Source: Candidatus Competibacteraceae bacterium (GTDB taxonomy: Bacteria; Pseudomonadota; Gammaproteobacteria; Competibacterales; Competibacteraceae). Taken from it: DNA of 64,000 nucleotides. The stretch lies in contig JADJPA010000001.1 in NCBI GenBank assembly GCA_016713505.1, positions 1,736,001-1,800,000 of the forward strand, given 5' to 3'. Below are positions 17,456 through 28,535 of this stretch, one piece after another. The position numbers were made by a program, and so were the translations under genes. The notes below the pieces were generated by a model. It worked only from the letters and a program-made list of their open reading frames with translations, made no database searches and was not told where the DNA came from. Each line of letters opens with the position of its first letter. Positions within the stretch are counted from its first letter, which is position 1.

Positions 17456-18364
17456 TTAACGCCGGTGATGACCGTAGCGGCCCAAACGTTTTTCCAGCCG
17501 TCGGAACAAGCGTGCCAACCCAAAGCACAGTAGAAAATACAACCCAGCCACCGTCAGCCAAACCTCGAACACCCGGCCCGATGACACCGCCAACTCGGTG
17601 CCGGTAAAAGTCATCTCCTGAATGGAAATCAGCGAGATCAGCGAGGAATCCTTGACCAGCGAGATGAACTGTCCGGCTAGCGGCGGCACGACCGTTCGGA
17701 CCGCCTGCGGGAGAATCACCCGCGTCAATGATTGTTGTCTATGCAATCCCAATGCCGCCGCGCCTTCCCATTGGCCTTTCGGAATCGCCTCAATCCCGGC
17801 GCGGACGATTTCGGTGACGTAAGCGCCTTCGAACAATGCCAGGCAGATCAACCCGGACAGAAAATTCGGCAATAATTCCGCCGGCCCAAACAAGACCGCT
17901 GACACAGCTAAGGTTTCCGGCGCGGCTAAGGTTTCCGGCGCGGCGGCGAGCCGATTTTCGACATCTAGCAGCGGCGGCAACTGACTACTGATGAAGAAAT
18001 AGAAAATGAAAATGAACACCAAAGGCGGCATGTTGCGAATCAGTTCGACGTAGCTTCGACTGAGCAATCTCAGAAACAGGCTGTGCGAGATCCGGCATAC
18101 TCCCATCACCCCGCCGACCACTATGGCCAGCACGCTGCCCCACAGCGCCAGCCGCAGCGTAGTGATAAATCCTTGTCCCAGCAGATTCAGCACCCAACGT
18201 CCGCGCTCGCCGTCGTAGCGAAGGAAATAGCCGGGGATCAATTGCCAGTCCCAGCGGTAATGAAAATGGTTTTGCGCCCGATAGATGATATAAGCGCTCA
18301 CGCCGAGCACCGCGATCAGAACGATCACATCCAACCAACCGAAGCGAAAATTGCGGGAGCGCAC
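17456..18364 (-). CDS. Polar amino-acid ABC transporter permease (second subunit)
   Basis: A 302-residue inner-membrane protein of the HisM/GltJ family. It has an N-terminal helix, an extended region, and a core of about four further helices. The EAA loop, contact point for the ATPase, reads 'EAIPKGQWEGAAALGL ... RVILPQA'. A 6-residue segment (APETLA) is duplicated in tandem in the loop after 'ENRLAA'. The next gene upstream encodes a paralogous permease three bases away. No ATPase gene is adjacent; a candidate binding protein lies at 32935. Confidence 0.88.
   Translation of the reverse strand: MRSRNFRFGWLDVIVLIAVLGVSAYIIYRAQNHFHYRWDWQLIPGYFLRYDGERGRWVLNLLGQGFITTLRLALWGSVLAIVVGGVMGVCRISHSLFLRLLSRSYVELIRNMPPLVFIFIFYFFISSQLPPLLDVENRLAAAPETLAAPETLAVSAVLFGPAELLPNFLSGLICLALFEGAYVTEIVRAGIEAIPKGQWEGAAALGLHRQQSLTRVILPQAVRTVVPPLAGQFISLVKDSSLISLISIQEMTFTGTELAVSSGRVFEVWLTVAGLYFLLCFGLARLFRRLEKRLGRYGHHRR
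17907..17942. repeat. Perfect 18-bp tandem duplication inside a permease gene
   Basis: GCTAAGGTTTCCGGCGCG occurs at 17907-17924 and again, immediately adjacent, at 17925-17942. The length is a multiple of three, so the permease frame is kept and six residues are repeated. It looks like a recent slippage duplication. Confidence 0.95.
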
Positions 18365-18367
18365 GCT

Positions 18368-19195
18368 TTAGCCGTGTCCGCCGCTGACCGCCAGCCGCCG
18401 TTCCAACCAACCGACCAGCAGCGACAAGCTGGTGGTAAGCGCCAAATACAGCGCCGCCACGGTAAACCACAGCTCGAAAGTCATGAAGGTGTCGGCGATG
18501 AGGTTACGGCCTTCGGTGGTCAGATCGGCGACCGCAATCACGCTGACCAGTGCCGAATGCTTGATCAGCGACACCCCCAAACCGGTCAGCGGCGGCAGCA
18601 CCACCCGCACGGCTTGCGGCAAAATCACCCGCCGGTAAGTCGCTTGGCGCGACAGGCCCAGCGCCTGCGCCGCTTCCCACTGACCGCGCGGCACCGCCTC
18701 AATCCCGGCGCGGAAAATCTCGGCTGCGTAGGCACCCTCGAAAATCGCCAGCGCCAGCACCGCCGCCGCGAACCGATCCATCCCCAAGATCGGCGCGAGC
18801 ACGAAATACACCAGATAAAGCTGCACCAGCATCGGGGTATTGCGCACGACTTCCACGTAGACCCGCGCTACTGCATGGCCCGCCCAGGACATCGAGCGTT
18901 GCAACAGCGCTGCCGTCAGCCCGAAGAGCAGCGCCAGCAACAGGCTCCAAGCGCTCAGTTCCAGCGTCACCGCCAACCCGCGCAACAGCGGTCCGAGATG
19001 GAATGCGCCATTCTCGATGCGGTAGAGGTACTGCGGCACTCGATACCATTGCCAGTTGTAATGCAGGGTTCCGGCTCCTTCGAACAGCAGCCAACCCAAT
19101 CCGCCCAGCAGGACGAGAAAGGCCAACGTATCGAAGGCCGCCCGCCACCGCTCGCCCGCACGACGTTTCCGCCTGGCCATCATCAGCCGCGTCAC
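18368..19195 (-). CDS. Polar amino-acid ABC transporter permease (first subunit)
   Basis: A 275-residue permease of the same family as its downstream neighbour, with the EAA loop 'EAVPRGQWEAAQALGL ... RVILPQAVRV'. It begins with a basic stretch (RRKRRAGERWR) and a membrane helix, then a periplasmic segment and the transport core. It would pair with the gene at 17456-18364 as a heterodimer. It lies 27 bases after the LldR-type regulator on the same strand, so the regulator may be transcribed with it. Confidence 0.88.
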   Translation of the reverse strand: MTRLMMARRKRRAGERWRAAFDTLAFLVLLGGLGWLLFEGAGTLHYNWQWYRVPQYLYRIENGAFHLGPLLRGLAVTLELSAWSLLLALLFGLTAALLQRSMSWAGHAVARVYVEVVRNTPMLVQLYLVYFVLAPILGMDRFAAAVLALAIFEGAYAAEIFRAGIEAVPRGQWEAAQALGLSRQATYRRVILPQAVRVVLPPLTGLGVSLIKHSALVSVIAVADLTTEGRNLIADTFMTFELWFTVAALYLALTTSLSLLVGWLERRLAVSGGHG

Positions 19196-19222
19196 TGCTG
19201 AAACGTCAAAGAGCGCAACTGG

Positions 19223-20011
19223 CTACGACGCGGTGTTAGCTTCCAACGCCCGCAAGCTTTCCAAACGGCGTTGGGAAAGCTCCTGGCGGCCAGCTTCCGC
19301 ATCGATATCCTGCAAGGTGGTCTCGACGTAAGCCAGATGGACGTGCGCGGCTTGACGCGCGACTTGCGGGTCGCGCGCCAGCACCGCCTGCAAAATGGCG
19401 TGATGCTGGGTATGGATCACCTCGTAGCTGCCCTCGCGGGTGTACAGCCGCTCCAGCGACCGGCAGATGTTGCTCAACAGTAAATCGAACAAGCCGCGCA
19501 TGACGTGAATCAGCGCCACGTTGTGCGAGGCGTCGGCGATGGCGAGATGGAAGCTGGCGTCCGCCAGCGCGTCGTGCTGGGCCTCGCGCGAGCCGCGCTG
19601 GATGTCTTCCAGGGCCGCGAACCGGCAGCGCAGGATTTCCCGGTCGGCGTCGGTGGCGCGCAGCGCGGCGAAATAGGCGGCCACTTCTTCTAAAGCGTGG
19701 CGCAATTCGAGCACGTCAAACATCGCCTTGGGGTTGTTGCGCAACAGTTCGATCAGCGGATCGGTCAAGGCCGGCGCGATGACATCCATGACGTAATGGC
19801 CCCCGCCCCGCCGGCTTTGCAACAGACCGCGCGATTTCAAGGTCGTCATCGCCTCGCGCAGCGACGGGCGGGAGACGTTGAGCTGCTGCGCCAGCTCCCG
19901 CTCCGGCGGCAAGCGTTCGCCCGGTTTTAACACGCCTTCCAGAATCAACTGCTCGATCTGGCTGACGATGGCGTCCGAAACTTTCGGCGGATTAATGATT
20001 TCGTAGTGCAT
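19223..20011 (-). CDS. lldR: FadR/PdhR-type GntR-family regulator, probable lactate regulator LldR
   Basis: A 262-residue regulator. The N-terminal winged helix-turn-helix (about 8-75) has the GntR signature 'GERLPPERELAQQLNVSRPSLREA'. The C-terminal all-helical FCD domain (about 90-235) carries the metal/ligand His and Asp pattern of the FadR subfamily ('FHLAIADASHN', 'HHAILQAVLARD'). FadR-subfamily members PdhR and LldR bind TGGT-N3-ACCA, and two such sites lie in the divergent region before lldE. That makes a lactate-responsive repressor, possibly dual-acting, the best call. The two permease genes follow it on the same strand. Confidence 0.85.
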   Translation of the reverse strand: MHYEIINPPKVSDAIVSQIEQLILEGVLKPGERLPPERELAQQLNVSRPSLREAMTTLKSRGLLQSRRGGGHYVMDVIAPALTDPLIELLRNNPKAMFDVLELRHALEEVAAYFAALRATDADREILRCRFAALEDIQRGSREAQHDALADASFHLAIADASHNVALIHVMRGLFDLLLSNICRSLERLYTREGSYEVIHTQHHAILQAVLARDPQVARQAAHVHLAYVETTLQDIDAEAGRQELSQRRLESLRALEANTAS

Positions 20012-20124
20012 CGACTTTTACTCAATGAAATCCTATACACCGCTTAATTGTGCCATCCCGCACTCGGTTAAGACACCGTGTCGCTAAGGTAGCCCACGCT
20101 TCCCGTTACAGAGTAGCAAACTTT

Positions 20125-20145
20125 TTGGTCAGACCACATGACCAA
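20125..20145. promoter_or_regulatory. LldR-type composite operator O1
   Basis: TTGGTCA and TGACCAA form an inverted repeat with a 7-base spacer (20125-20131, 20139-20145). Nested in it is the shorter palindrome TGGTCAGACCA (20126-20136), which fits the PdhR/LldR consensus TGGT-N3-ACCA. It sits just upstream of the -35 element. Confidence 0.75.
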
Positions 20146-20149
20146 ACCG

Positions 20150-20178
20150 TTGCAAACCGAAAAACAAGCTGCTATAAA
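20150..20178 (+). promoter_or_regulatory. Promoter of the lactate operon, with the rest of the lldR-lldE gap
   Basis: TTGCAA (20150-20155) and TATAAA (20173-20178) are spaced by 17 bases, a good sigma-70 match reading toward lldE. O1 lies just upstream and O2 begins one base after the -10, so a bound regulator at O2 would cover the start point. The 311-base gap between lldR and lldE also holds an 11-base palindrome GACACCGTGTC (20072-20082) on the lldR side. A perfect TATAAT lies at 20234-20239 but lacks a good -35. No gene is seen in the gap. Confidence 0.7.
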
Positions 20179-20199
20179 TTGGTCAGACCATCTGACCAA
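20179..20199. promoter_or_regulatory. LldR-type composite operator O2
   Basis: This has the same composite structure as O1: TTGGTCA (20179-20185), 7 bases, TGACCAA (20193-20199), with TGGTCAGACCA nested at 20180-20190. It is exactly 54 bases from O1, about five helical turns, so both face the same side of the DNA. It overlaps the expected transcription start. Confidence 0.75.
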
Positions 20200-20322
20200 G
20201 ATGGCGGACCCGCAGAGGTCCGTTCGCAGCAACTATAATAAATACAATAAGAAACCGCTTCCCGACTGGCGAAGAGCGCCAGCGGAAACGGCATAACCCC
20301 AAAAGTTGGAGAAGAACGCGCG

Positions 20323-21057
20323 ATGTCCAATCGTCCTGAGAAGGTGTATTTTTTTGGCACCTGTCTGATTGACCTGTGTTTTCCCCGAGCGGGAATGGCC
20401 GGCATGGAACTGCTGCAACGCGAAGGCATTCAGGTCGTCTACCCTCAAAGCCAATCCTGCTGCGGCCAACCCGCCTATAACTCCGGTTTTCCGGACGAAG
20501 CCCGCAAGGTGGCCCGCCAACAGTTGAAAGCCTTCGCCAAGGATTATCCGATCATCATTCCGTCCGGCTCCTGCGGCGGGATGCTCAAGCATCACTATCC
20601 CAAATTGTTCGCCGATCAGCCCGAAGCCGCCGAGGCGCAACGCTTCGCTGGCCGGGTGTTTGAATTGAATGAATTCCTGGTCAAGGTGCTCGACCTCAAG
20701 CTGGAAGACAAAGGGCAGCCGATCAAAGTCACCTGGCATTCGTCCTGTAGCGCCCTGCGCGAGATGAAGGTCATCGATCACGCCAAGTCGTTGCTGCGGC
20801 AACTCAAAAACGTCGAATTGATCGAACTGCAACGGGAGCGCGAATGCTGCGGCTTCGGCGGTTCCTTCTCGGTCAAGCAGGCCGATATTTCCTCGGCGAT
20901 GGTCGCCGACAAGGTGGCGGACATCGAGCAAACCGGCGCGGCGGTGGTGCTGTCGGGCGATTACGGTTGCCTGATGCACATCGGCGGAGCGTTGAAGCAC
21001 CGCAACAGCCCGATTCCCGCCAAGCATGTCGCCGAATTTCTGCTGGAGCGCACCTGA
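20323..21057 (+). CDS. lldE: L-lactate oxidation iron-sulfur protein LldE (LutA/YkgE family)
   Basis: A 244-residue cytoplasmic protein with two cysteine-rich CCG domains ('SCCGQPAYNSG' near residue 45 and 'ECCGFGGSFSV' near 175). These bind Fe-S clusters, as in heterodisulfide reductase and glycolate oxidase subunits. LldE, LldF and LldG together oxidise L-lactate to pyruvate in Shewanella and Bacillus (LutABC). It is first in the operon; the stop TGA overlaps the lldF start (ATGA). Confidence 0.93.
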   Translation: MSNRPEKVYFFGTCLIDLCFPRAGMAGMELLQREGIQVVYPQSQSCCGQPAYNSGFPDEARKVARQQLKAFAKDYPIIIPSGSCGGMLKHHYPKLFADQPEAAEAQRFAGRVFELNEFLVKVLDLKLEDKGQPIKVTWHSSCSALREMKVIDHAKSLLRQLKNVELIELQRERECCGFGGSFSVKQADISSAMVADKVADIEQTGAAVVLSGDYGCLMHIGGALKHRNSPIPAKHVAEFLLERT

Positions 21058-22496
21058 TGACTGAGATCGCGGTCGATTTTCCCAAGAATTTCAAAAAGGC
21101 GCTGGACGACGGCCAACTGCGCCGCAACCTGCGGGCGGCGATGGACACGCTGGGGCTGCGCCGCCGCAACCTGTTTTCCGACGTGGAGGCTTTCGAGCGG
21201 TTGCGGGCGCGCGGCGACGCCATCCGCCAGCGGGCGCTGCGCCAGTTGCCGGAGTTGCTGGAACGCCTGGAGAAAAAATGCACCGCAAACGGCATTCAGG
21301 TGCATTGGGCGGAAACGCCGGCCGAGGCCAACGCGATTTGCCTGGAGATCATCCAGCGCCACAACGCCACCCGCGTCATCAAGGGCAAGTCGATGGTCTC
21401 CGAGGAAATGCACCTCAACCATTTTCTGCACGAACGCGGCATTGAGGCGCTGGAAACCGATCTCGGCGAGTACATCATCCAACTGGAACACGAAACGCCC
21501 TCGCACATCATCGTTCCCGCCATCCACAAAAACCGCGACCAAATCGCCAAGTTGTTTCACGAAAAAATTCCCAACACCCCTTACACCGAAGTAGTCGAGG
21601 AGTTGAACGCTATCGCCCGGCAGGTGTTGCGCGAGAAGTTTTTCGCGGGCGAGGTCGGCGTCAGCGGGGTCAATTTCGCGGTCGCCGAAACCGGCACGCT
21701 GTGTTTGGTGGAAAACGAGGGCAACGGCCGGATGTGCACCACCGCCCCGCCGGTGCACATCGCCATCATGGGCATCGAAAAGGTGCTGGAGCGGCTGGAG
21801 GACGTGCCGCCGCTGTTGCGGTTGCTGACCGGTTCGGCCACCGGACAGTTGATCACCACCTATTTCAACATGATCAGCTCGCCGCGCAAGCCCGATGAGA
21901 AAGACGGCCCCAAGGAAGTGCATCTGGTGTTGCTCGATAACGGCCGCTCCAAAATCTGGGCCGATCCCGATCTCAGGCACACCTTGAAGTGCATCCGCTG
22001 CGGCACCTGTCTGAATCATTGCCCGGTTTACACTCGCCTCGGCGGCCACGCTTACGGCTACGTCTATCCCGGCCCCATCGGCTCGATTCTGACCCCGCAA
22101 ATCGAAGGCTTGAAAAACGCCGGCGCGATGGCGACCGCCTCCACGTTTTGCGGGGCGTGCGAGGAAGTCTGTCCGGTCAAGATTCCGATCACCGACATCC
22201 TGCGCCGCTTGCGCGTCGAATCCTACGACAAGGACGAAACGCCGAATTCGGTCAAGGATCACGGCTACAAGTCGAACGCGACCGAGAATCTGACCTGGAA
22301 GGGCTGGGCGTTCAGCAATGCCGAACCCTGGTTCAACGCGCTCAACGCCAAGCTGTTGGGTCTGGCGGGGCCGCTGCTACCCAAGTTGCCCGCCGTCGGC
22401 ATTGTGAAAAAATGGAGCCAATCCCGCGCTTTGCCGCCGTTCGCCACCAAAAGCCTACACGTTCTCGCCAAGGAAAAGGGGATCCGCGATGAGTGA
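21057..22496 (+). CDS. lldF: L-lactate oxidation iron-sulfur protein LldF (LutB/YkgF family)
   Basis: A 479-residue protein with an N-terminal LUD domain and, in the C-terminal third, two ferredoxin-type motifs: 'CIRCGTCLNHCPVY' near residue 311 and 'CGACEEVCPV' near 364. It carries electrons from lactate, probably to the quinone pool. The open frame extends upstream inside lldE, but ATG 21057 fits the family start and the ATGA overlap. It overlaps lldG by 8 bases. Confidence 0.94.
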   Translation: MTEIAVDFPKNFKKALDDGQLRRNLRAAMDTLGLRRRNLFSDVEAFERLRARGDAIRQRALRQLPELLERLEKKCTANGIQVHWAETPAEANAICLEIIQRHNATRVIKGKSMVSEEMHLNHFLHERGIEALETDLGEYIIQLEHETPSHIIVPAIHKNRDQIAKLFHEKIPNTPYTEVVEELNAIARQVLREKFFAGEVGVSGVNFAVAETGTLCLVENEGNGRMCTTAPPVHIAIMGIEKVLERLEDVPPLLRLLTGSATGQLITTYFNMISSPRKPDEKDGPKEVHLVLLDNGRSKIWADPDLRHTLKCIRCGTCLNHCPVYTRLGGHAYGYVYPGPIGSILTPQIEGLKNAGAMATASTFCGACEEVCPVKIPITDILRRLRVESYDKDETPNSVKDHGYKSNATENLTWKGWAFSNAEPWFNALNAKLLGLAGPLLPKLPAVGIVKKWSQSRALPPFATKSLHVLAKEKGIRDE

Positions 22497-23139
22497 AGCC
22501 CGCGCTAACATTCTGTCCCGTCTGCGCGTCACGGCCCGGCCGGTCGCGTCCGTCGCCGAACCCGAAGCGCCGGCCACGCCGGAATTCAGCCGCGCCGATA
22601 AGATCGCGCAATTGAAGCAGCGCATGGAAGCGATGCACGCCGAGGTGATCGTCAGCGAGCGACAACAGTGGCTGGCGACTCTAAAGGATGTGCTGCGCCG
22701 CCGCTCGCTGAACGGCCTGCTGCACGGGCCGCGTAGCCCCCTCGGCGTCAAGCTGGCGGAAAGCTGGGAAGACAATCTGCCGCCGCTGGTCGCTTACGAC
22801 CAAAGCGTCGAGCAATGCAAGGAGCGGCTGTTTTCCATCGACGCCGGCATCACCTCGACCCAAGGCGCCATCGCCGATGTCGGCGCGCTGATTCTGTGGC
22901 CGACCGCCGATGAACCGCGTTTGATGTCGTTGGCTCCGCCGCTGCATATCGCGGTGCTGGACGCCGATAAGATTCACGACTCCCTGGCGTCCGCCATGCG
23001 CCAGGAACGTTGGGCGGAAGGGATGCCGACCAACGCCTTACTGATCTCCGGCCCGTCCAAGACCGCCGATATCGAATTGGTGCTGACCTTCGGCGTGCAC
23101 GGTCCCAAGGAATTGGTGGTGCTGATTCTTAACGATTGA
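22489..23139 (+). CDS. lldG: L-lactate utilisation protein LldG (LutC/YkgG family)
   Basis: A 216-residue LUD-domain protein without clusters, the third component of the LldEFG lactate dehydrogenase. Family motifs seen are 'GITSTQGAIADVGALIL' and the C-terminal 'SKTADIELVLTFGVHGPKELVVL'. Its start overlaps the lldF end. The ribosome site (AAGGAAAAGGGG) lies inside lldF. Confidence 0.93.
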   Translation: MSEARANILSRLRVTARPVASVAEPEAPATPEFSRADKIAQLKQRMEAMHAEVIVSERQQWLATLKDVLRRRSLNGLLHGPRSPLGVKLAESWEDNLPPLVAYDQSVEQCKERLFSIDAGITSTQGAIADVGALILWPTADEPRLMSLAPPLHIAVLDADKIHDSLASAMRQERWAEGMPTNALLISGPSKTADIELVLTFGVHGPKELVVLILND

Positions 23140-23163
23140 TCCAAGGGTTAGGTGTTAAGCGCC

Positions 23164-23607
23164 ATGGCTATCAACCTCAGAATCGCCAACAGCAATGACG
23201 CTTCTGAAATCGCCACGCTCACTCAAGAACTTGGGTATGGGGTCTCAGAAAAAGAAACCCTTGAATGGTTATCCGTACTGCTTGGCTCCAATACCCATCA
23301 GGTTATCGTGGCGGCTGACAATGATAGCCGTTTATTGGGCTGGATCGTTGTAGAGCAGCGATTATCACTAGAAGCCGGCCTCAAAGCGGAAATTAGTGGT
23401 CTCGTTGTTCGGGCTACAGCACAGCGTAGTGGCGTAGGCCGTCAGCTCGTGAGCGCCGCCGAGGAGTGGGCAACAACGATGGGTTTAGCACAAATTCAGG
23501 TGCGTTCTAACATCCTTCGCAAGGACTCCCATCCGTTTTATTTAAGTCTTGGCTACATGCATAAAAAAACGGCGCATAGCTATGCAAAAGGGTTGCAGCT
23601 TACCTAA
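23164..23607 (+). CDS. GNAT-family N-acetyltransferase inserted in the lactate operon
   Basis: A 147-residue single-domain acetyltransferase. The acetyl-CoA site shows the motif A pattern 'V...R.GVGRQLV' ('RATAQRSGVGRQLVSAAEEWA', about residues 75-95) and the C-terminal 'PFYLSLGYMHKKTAHSYAK'. The substrate is unknown. It sits between lldG and dld, where other lactate operons have no acetyltransferase, and its base composition is visibly more AT-rich than the flanking genes. ATG 23164 is used; an in-frame GTG at 23152 would add four residues. A recent insertion into the operon is likely. Confidence 0.8.
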   Translation: MAINLRIANSNDASEIATLTQELGYGVSEKETLEWLSVLLGSNTHQVIVAADNDSRLLGWIVVEQRLSLEAGLKAEISGLVVRATAQRSGVGRQLVSAAEEWATTMGLAQIQVRSNILRKDSHPFYLSLGYMHKKTAHSYAKGLQLT

Positions 23608-23688
23608 TAAGAATTGCAGCCGAACCCGATAACAAAACAGCGCGCCGCATCGCACGACGCGCACACCACCAAAGAGGCTGAACCACCG

Positions 23689-26523
<2,835 letters not shown>

Positions 26524-26668
26524 TTTCTTAGTCCTTTCAGCTTCTTAAGGATGCTCGCGCGAGTGGGTAGGGGGTTTTTGCGCCCGCGATTCCGCCCGCC
26601 GAGATTTCAGGAAGAAAAACAAAAGCGTCATTCACCTTTTCAACCACCCACCGAGGAGTTCGATCACG

Positions 26669-28345
26669 ATGTCAACCTGGACTCAGGTTTACGCGCCCTT
26701 AGGGGGCAGCCTCTGGCTGTCGGCCTTGGTCGCCGCCATTCCGATCATCTTTTTCTTCATCGCGCTGGCGGTGTTGCGGATGAAGGGCCACATCGCCGCC
26801 CTGATCACGGTGGCGCTCGCCATCGCCGTCGCGGTGGTGATTTATCAAATGCCGGTGTCGATGGCGCTGGCGGCGACCGGTTACGGTTTTCTCTACGGCT
26901 TGTGGCCGATCTCCTGGATCATCGTGGCCGCCGTGTTCCTCTACAAACTCACGGTCAAGACCGGTCAGTTCGAAATCATCCGCTCGTCGGTGCTGTCCAT
27001 CACCGGCGACCAGCGCCTGCAAATGGTGCTGGTCGGCTTCTGCTTCGGCGCGTTCTTGGAAGGCGCGGCGGGCTTTGGCGCGCCGGTAGCCATCACGGCC
27101 GCGCTGTTGGTCGGCTTGGGCTTCAATCCACTCTACGCCGCTGGTTTGTGCTTGATCGCCAACACCGCACCGGTCGCGTTCGGCGCGCTGGGCATTCCCA
27201 TCACCGTCGCTGGCAAGGTCACCAGTACCGATCCATTCCTAATTGGGCAAATGGCGGGCCGACAACTGCCGCTGCTGTCGCTGTTCGTGCCGTTTTGGCT
27301 GGTGTTCATCATGAATGGCTGGCGTGGTATCCGCGAAACCTGGCCAGCGCTGTTAGTAGCGGCGGCTGCCTTTGCGCTGACCCAGTATTACACCTCGAAC
27401 CATTGGGCATACGAACTGCCCGACATCACCTCCGCCCTGGTCAGCCTGGTCGTGCTAACGTTGTTCCTGCGCTTTGTCTGGCAACCGCAGCAGGACTTCG
27501 CCTTTCAGGGCAACGGCGGCGGTGTCAGCGCCGCGGATCATCGCGCCCAATCGCAATACACCCTCGGTCAAATCCTGAAAGCGTGGTCGCCGTTTATCAT
27601 CCTGACCATCATGGTGACGATTTGGACGCTACCCTCGTTTAAGGCGTTGTTCGCCAAGGGCGCGCCGCTGGAGTCTTGGGTGATGAGCTTCCACATCCCC
27701 GGTCTGGACAAGCAGGTGTTGAAAGACGTGCCGATCGTCAAGGCGGTCTCGCCGTATGAGGCCGTTTACAAATTTGACGTACTCTCCGCCACCGGCACGT
27801 CCATCCTGTTGGCGGCAGTGATCAGCGCCTTCGTGCTTGGCGTCAACATCAAAACCTTCTTCACCACCTTATGGGAAACCTTCGTGGAATTGGCCCGACC
27901 GATTTTCACCATCGGCTTGGTGCTGGGTTTCGCCTTCATCGCCAACTACTCCGGCGTGTCCTCGACGCTGGGGCTGGCGTTTGCCGCGACCGGCGCGCTG
28001 TTCCCGTTCTTCTCGCCCTTCCTGGGCTGGCTCGGCGTGTTTCTGACCGGCTCCGATACTTCCAGCAACGCGCTGTTCGCCAACTTGCAGCAGGTCACGG
28101 CCCAACAGATCGGAGTCGATCCAACCCTCACCATCGCCGCCAACACCACCGGCGGTGTGACTGGGAAGATGATTTCGCCGCAGTCCATCGCGGTGGCCTG
28201 CGCGGCGACCGGACTGGTCGGCAAGGAATCCGATCTGTTCCGATTCACCTTGAAGCACAGCCTGTTCTTCGCGGTCATCATCGGCATCATCACTTACATG
28301 CAGGCTTATTACCTGCAATGGATGATCCCCCTAGCGGCGCGGTAA
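26669..28345 (+). CDS. lldP: L-lactate permease
   Basis: A 558-residue inner-membrane carrier of the LctP family with about 12-14 helices. Family hallmarks include 'GAFLEGAAGFGAPVAITAALL' and 'TGSDTSSNALFANLQ', and the C-terminal 'MISPQSIAVACAATGLVGKESDLFRFTLKHS'. It imports lactate (and glycolate) with protons. GAGGAG precedes ATG 26669. It is the last gene of the operon: a terminator follows at once. A 145-base gap separates it from dld, with no hairpin in it. Confidence 0.96.
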   Translation: MSTWTQVYAPLGGSLWLSALVAAIPIIFFFIALAVLRMKGHIAALITVALAIAVAVVIYQMPVSMALAATGYGFLYGLWPISWIIVAAVFLYKLTVKTGQFEIIRSSVLSITGDQRLQMVLVGFCFGAFLEGAAGFGAPVAITAALLVGLGFNPLYAAGLCLIANTAPVAFGALGIPITVAGKVTSTDPFLIGQMAGRQLPLLSLFVPFWLVFIMNGWRGIRETWPALLVAAAAFALTQYYTSNHWAYELPDITSALVSLVVLTLFLRFVWQPQQDFAFQGNGGGVSAADHRAQSQYTLGQILKAWSPFIILTIMVTIWTLPSFKALFAKGAPLESWVMSFHIPGLDKQVLKDVPIVKAVSPYEAVYKFDVLSATGTSILLAAVISAFVLGVNIKTFFTTLWETFVELARPIFTIGLVLGFAFIANYSGVSSTLGLAFAATGALFPFFSPFLGWLGVFLTGSDTSSNALFANLQQVTAQQIGVDPTLTIAANTTGGVTGKMISPQSIAVACAATGLVGKESDLFRFTLKHSLFFAVIIGIITYMQAYYLQWMIPLAAR

Positions 28346-28375
28346 CTTGCCAGACAGCGGTTTGCGCCGACTGAT

Positions 28376-28416
28376 AGAGGGCCGTGCGGAGCGCGCATCG
28401 GCCCTCTTAACTTTTT
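28376..28416 (+). terminator. Rho-independent terminator after lldP
   Basis: A 9-bp perfect stem (AGAGGGCCG at 28376-28384 with CGGCCCTCT at 28399-28407) and a 14-base loop are followed by TTAACTTTTT. It lies 30 bases past the lldP stop and closes the lactate operon. Confidence 0.8.
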
Positions 28417-28492
28417 ATATCATTGCTGCTCCATGCGATTGCTCGTACCGGAAAAACCGTAACAAGCAGCCGCTATGCATCCATCCCAAACA

Positions 28493-28535
28493 GGCGGAAG
28501 GCGCGAGACGCTGTCTGCGTTTCGCGCCTTCCGCC
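28493..28535. repeat. Long inverted repeat (19-bp stem, 5-base loop)
   Basis: GGCGGAAGGCGCGA (28493-28506) pairs perfectly with TCGCGCCTTCCGCC (28522-28535), and five further pairs, one a G-T, extend the stem inward. There is no T run on either side, so it is not a classic terminator. The 13-mer GCGGAAGGCGCGA recurs at 47664-47676 in another intergenic gap. Confidence 0.85.

Noticed and set aside
20961..22262. 433-residue antisense frame opposite lldF
   Set aside because: Low-complexity Gln/Asp/Val/Gly-rich shadow of a well-supported gene; no family motif.
23140..23688. Full integron cassette around the GNAT gene
   Set aside because: Only the left core-like sequence GTTAGGT is visible. I found no matching inverse core and no second GTTRRRY at the right end, so it is kept only as a weak suggestion.
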